Positions 54,278-54,455 of a DNA stretch of 54,455 bases are shown one piece after another. How positions within the stretch are numbered: position 1 is the first letter of the stretch; every line of letters starts with the position of its first letter. The position numbers were made by a program, and so were the translations under genes. Under the pieces are notes generated by a model, which saw only the letters and a list, made by a program, of their open reading frames with translations, made no database searches and was not told the DNA's origin. The DNA is from Bacteroidia bacterium (GTDB lineage: Bacteria; Bacteroidota; Bacteroidia; Flavobacteriales_D; JAUILH01), in assembly GCA_030433115.1 (NCBI GenBank), contig JAUILH010000010.1, positions 1-54,455 on the forward strand, read 5' to 3'.

Positions 54278-54455
54278 TTATATAAGGTAGAAGAAGGTAA
54301 ATACGAATACCCACACTAAATCTACAAAGTGCCAGTAAAGACCTACTTTTTCAACCATCTCATAGTGACCCCTTCTTTCCATCACACCTCCCAATACCTG
54401 AAGTAAGATGATCAGGTTAATGATTACTCCGGAGAATACGTGGAAACCGTGGAAA
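54278..54455 (-). CDS. Cytochrome c oxidase subunit III, C-terminal end (5' part outside window)
   Basis: Only the last 58 codons are present. They encode GFHVFSGVIINLIILLQVLG, then YEMVEKVGLYWHFVDLVWV and FVFTFFYLI before the stop. This is the final two helices of heme-copper oxidase subunit III, with the conserved YWHFVDxVW motif. The gene enters from the right edge and heads the oxidase accessory genes to its left. Confidence 0.93.
   Translation of the reverse strand, partial: FHGFHVFSGVIINLIILLQVLGGVMERRGHYEMVEKVGLYWHFVDLVWVFVFTFFYLI

Overview
The window is about 54 kb of a Bacteroidota chromosome, most likely a marine or freshwater member of the Flavobacteriales (Crocinitomicaceae/Cryomorphaceae-like). 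Evidence: type IX secretion C-terminal domains of both kinds, the TAnnTTTG promoter -7 element typical of Bacteroidota, low GC, a DUF5686 outer-membrane protein, a coaX-OMP-TPR-lptC-CNNM-PpiD cluster, and a cytochrome oxidase cluster with SCO and DUF420 proteins. The assignment rests on gene content only. Genes are dense and mostly core; I see no transposase, integrase, prophage or CRISPR array.

Layout. 1-5.6 kb: partial DUF5686 protein, tatC, recQ and two small exported proteins. 5.6-10.5 kb (minus): a large peptidase-MA/TolB-propeller/barrel protein split by a -1 frameshift, then a TSUP permease and an M20D amidohydrolase. 10.5-13.9 kb: MBL-fold hydrolase, TerB-like protein, MscS channel, DUF3078 protein. 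14-17.6 kb (minus): a tryptophan-degradation operon, kynU - 60-residue membrane protein - kmo - outer-membrane protein. 17.7-23.5 kb: hemL, a UbiA-like membrane protein with its partner, and gcvP. 23.5-27.7 kb: two tandem, paralogous T9SS-secreted proteins, each with a strong terminator. 28.5-36.8 kb (minus): the coaX-to-PpiD envelope operon, in which a TPR protein and LptC share one uninterrupted reading frame. 36.9-39.9 kb: tRNA-Phe followed by the most accessory-looking stretch: a DUF1835 gene bounded by an inverted repeat, a gene-poor gap, a DUF2200 gene and an unusual kinase-like protein. 39.9-47 kb: a lipoprotein, an Omp28-like T9SS protein, a histidine kinase overlapping gpmI, and a large choice-of-anchor-L/T9SS type B protein. 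47-52 kb: an M20 dipeptidase with a LEA-type lipoprotein, a DUF255 thioredoxin-like protein and a YD-repeat-like exported protein. 52-54.5 kb (minus): cytochrome c oxidase subunit III (partial), subunit IV, two SCO-type proteins and DUF420.

Many products serve the cell envelope: Tat export, LPS transport (LptC), periplasmic folding (PpiD-like), T9SS cargo and outer-membrane barrels. A second theme is central and amino-acid metabolism (GpmI, GcvP, HemL, CoaX, KynU/Kmo). The points most worth checking are the frameshifted barrel protein, the TPR-LptC frame fusion, the cassette-like DUF1835 unit next to tRNA-Phe, the 60-residue protein between kynU and kmo, and the kinase-like protein at 38.8 kb. 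I found no clearly new multi-gene system; the cassette-like unit is the best lead.
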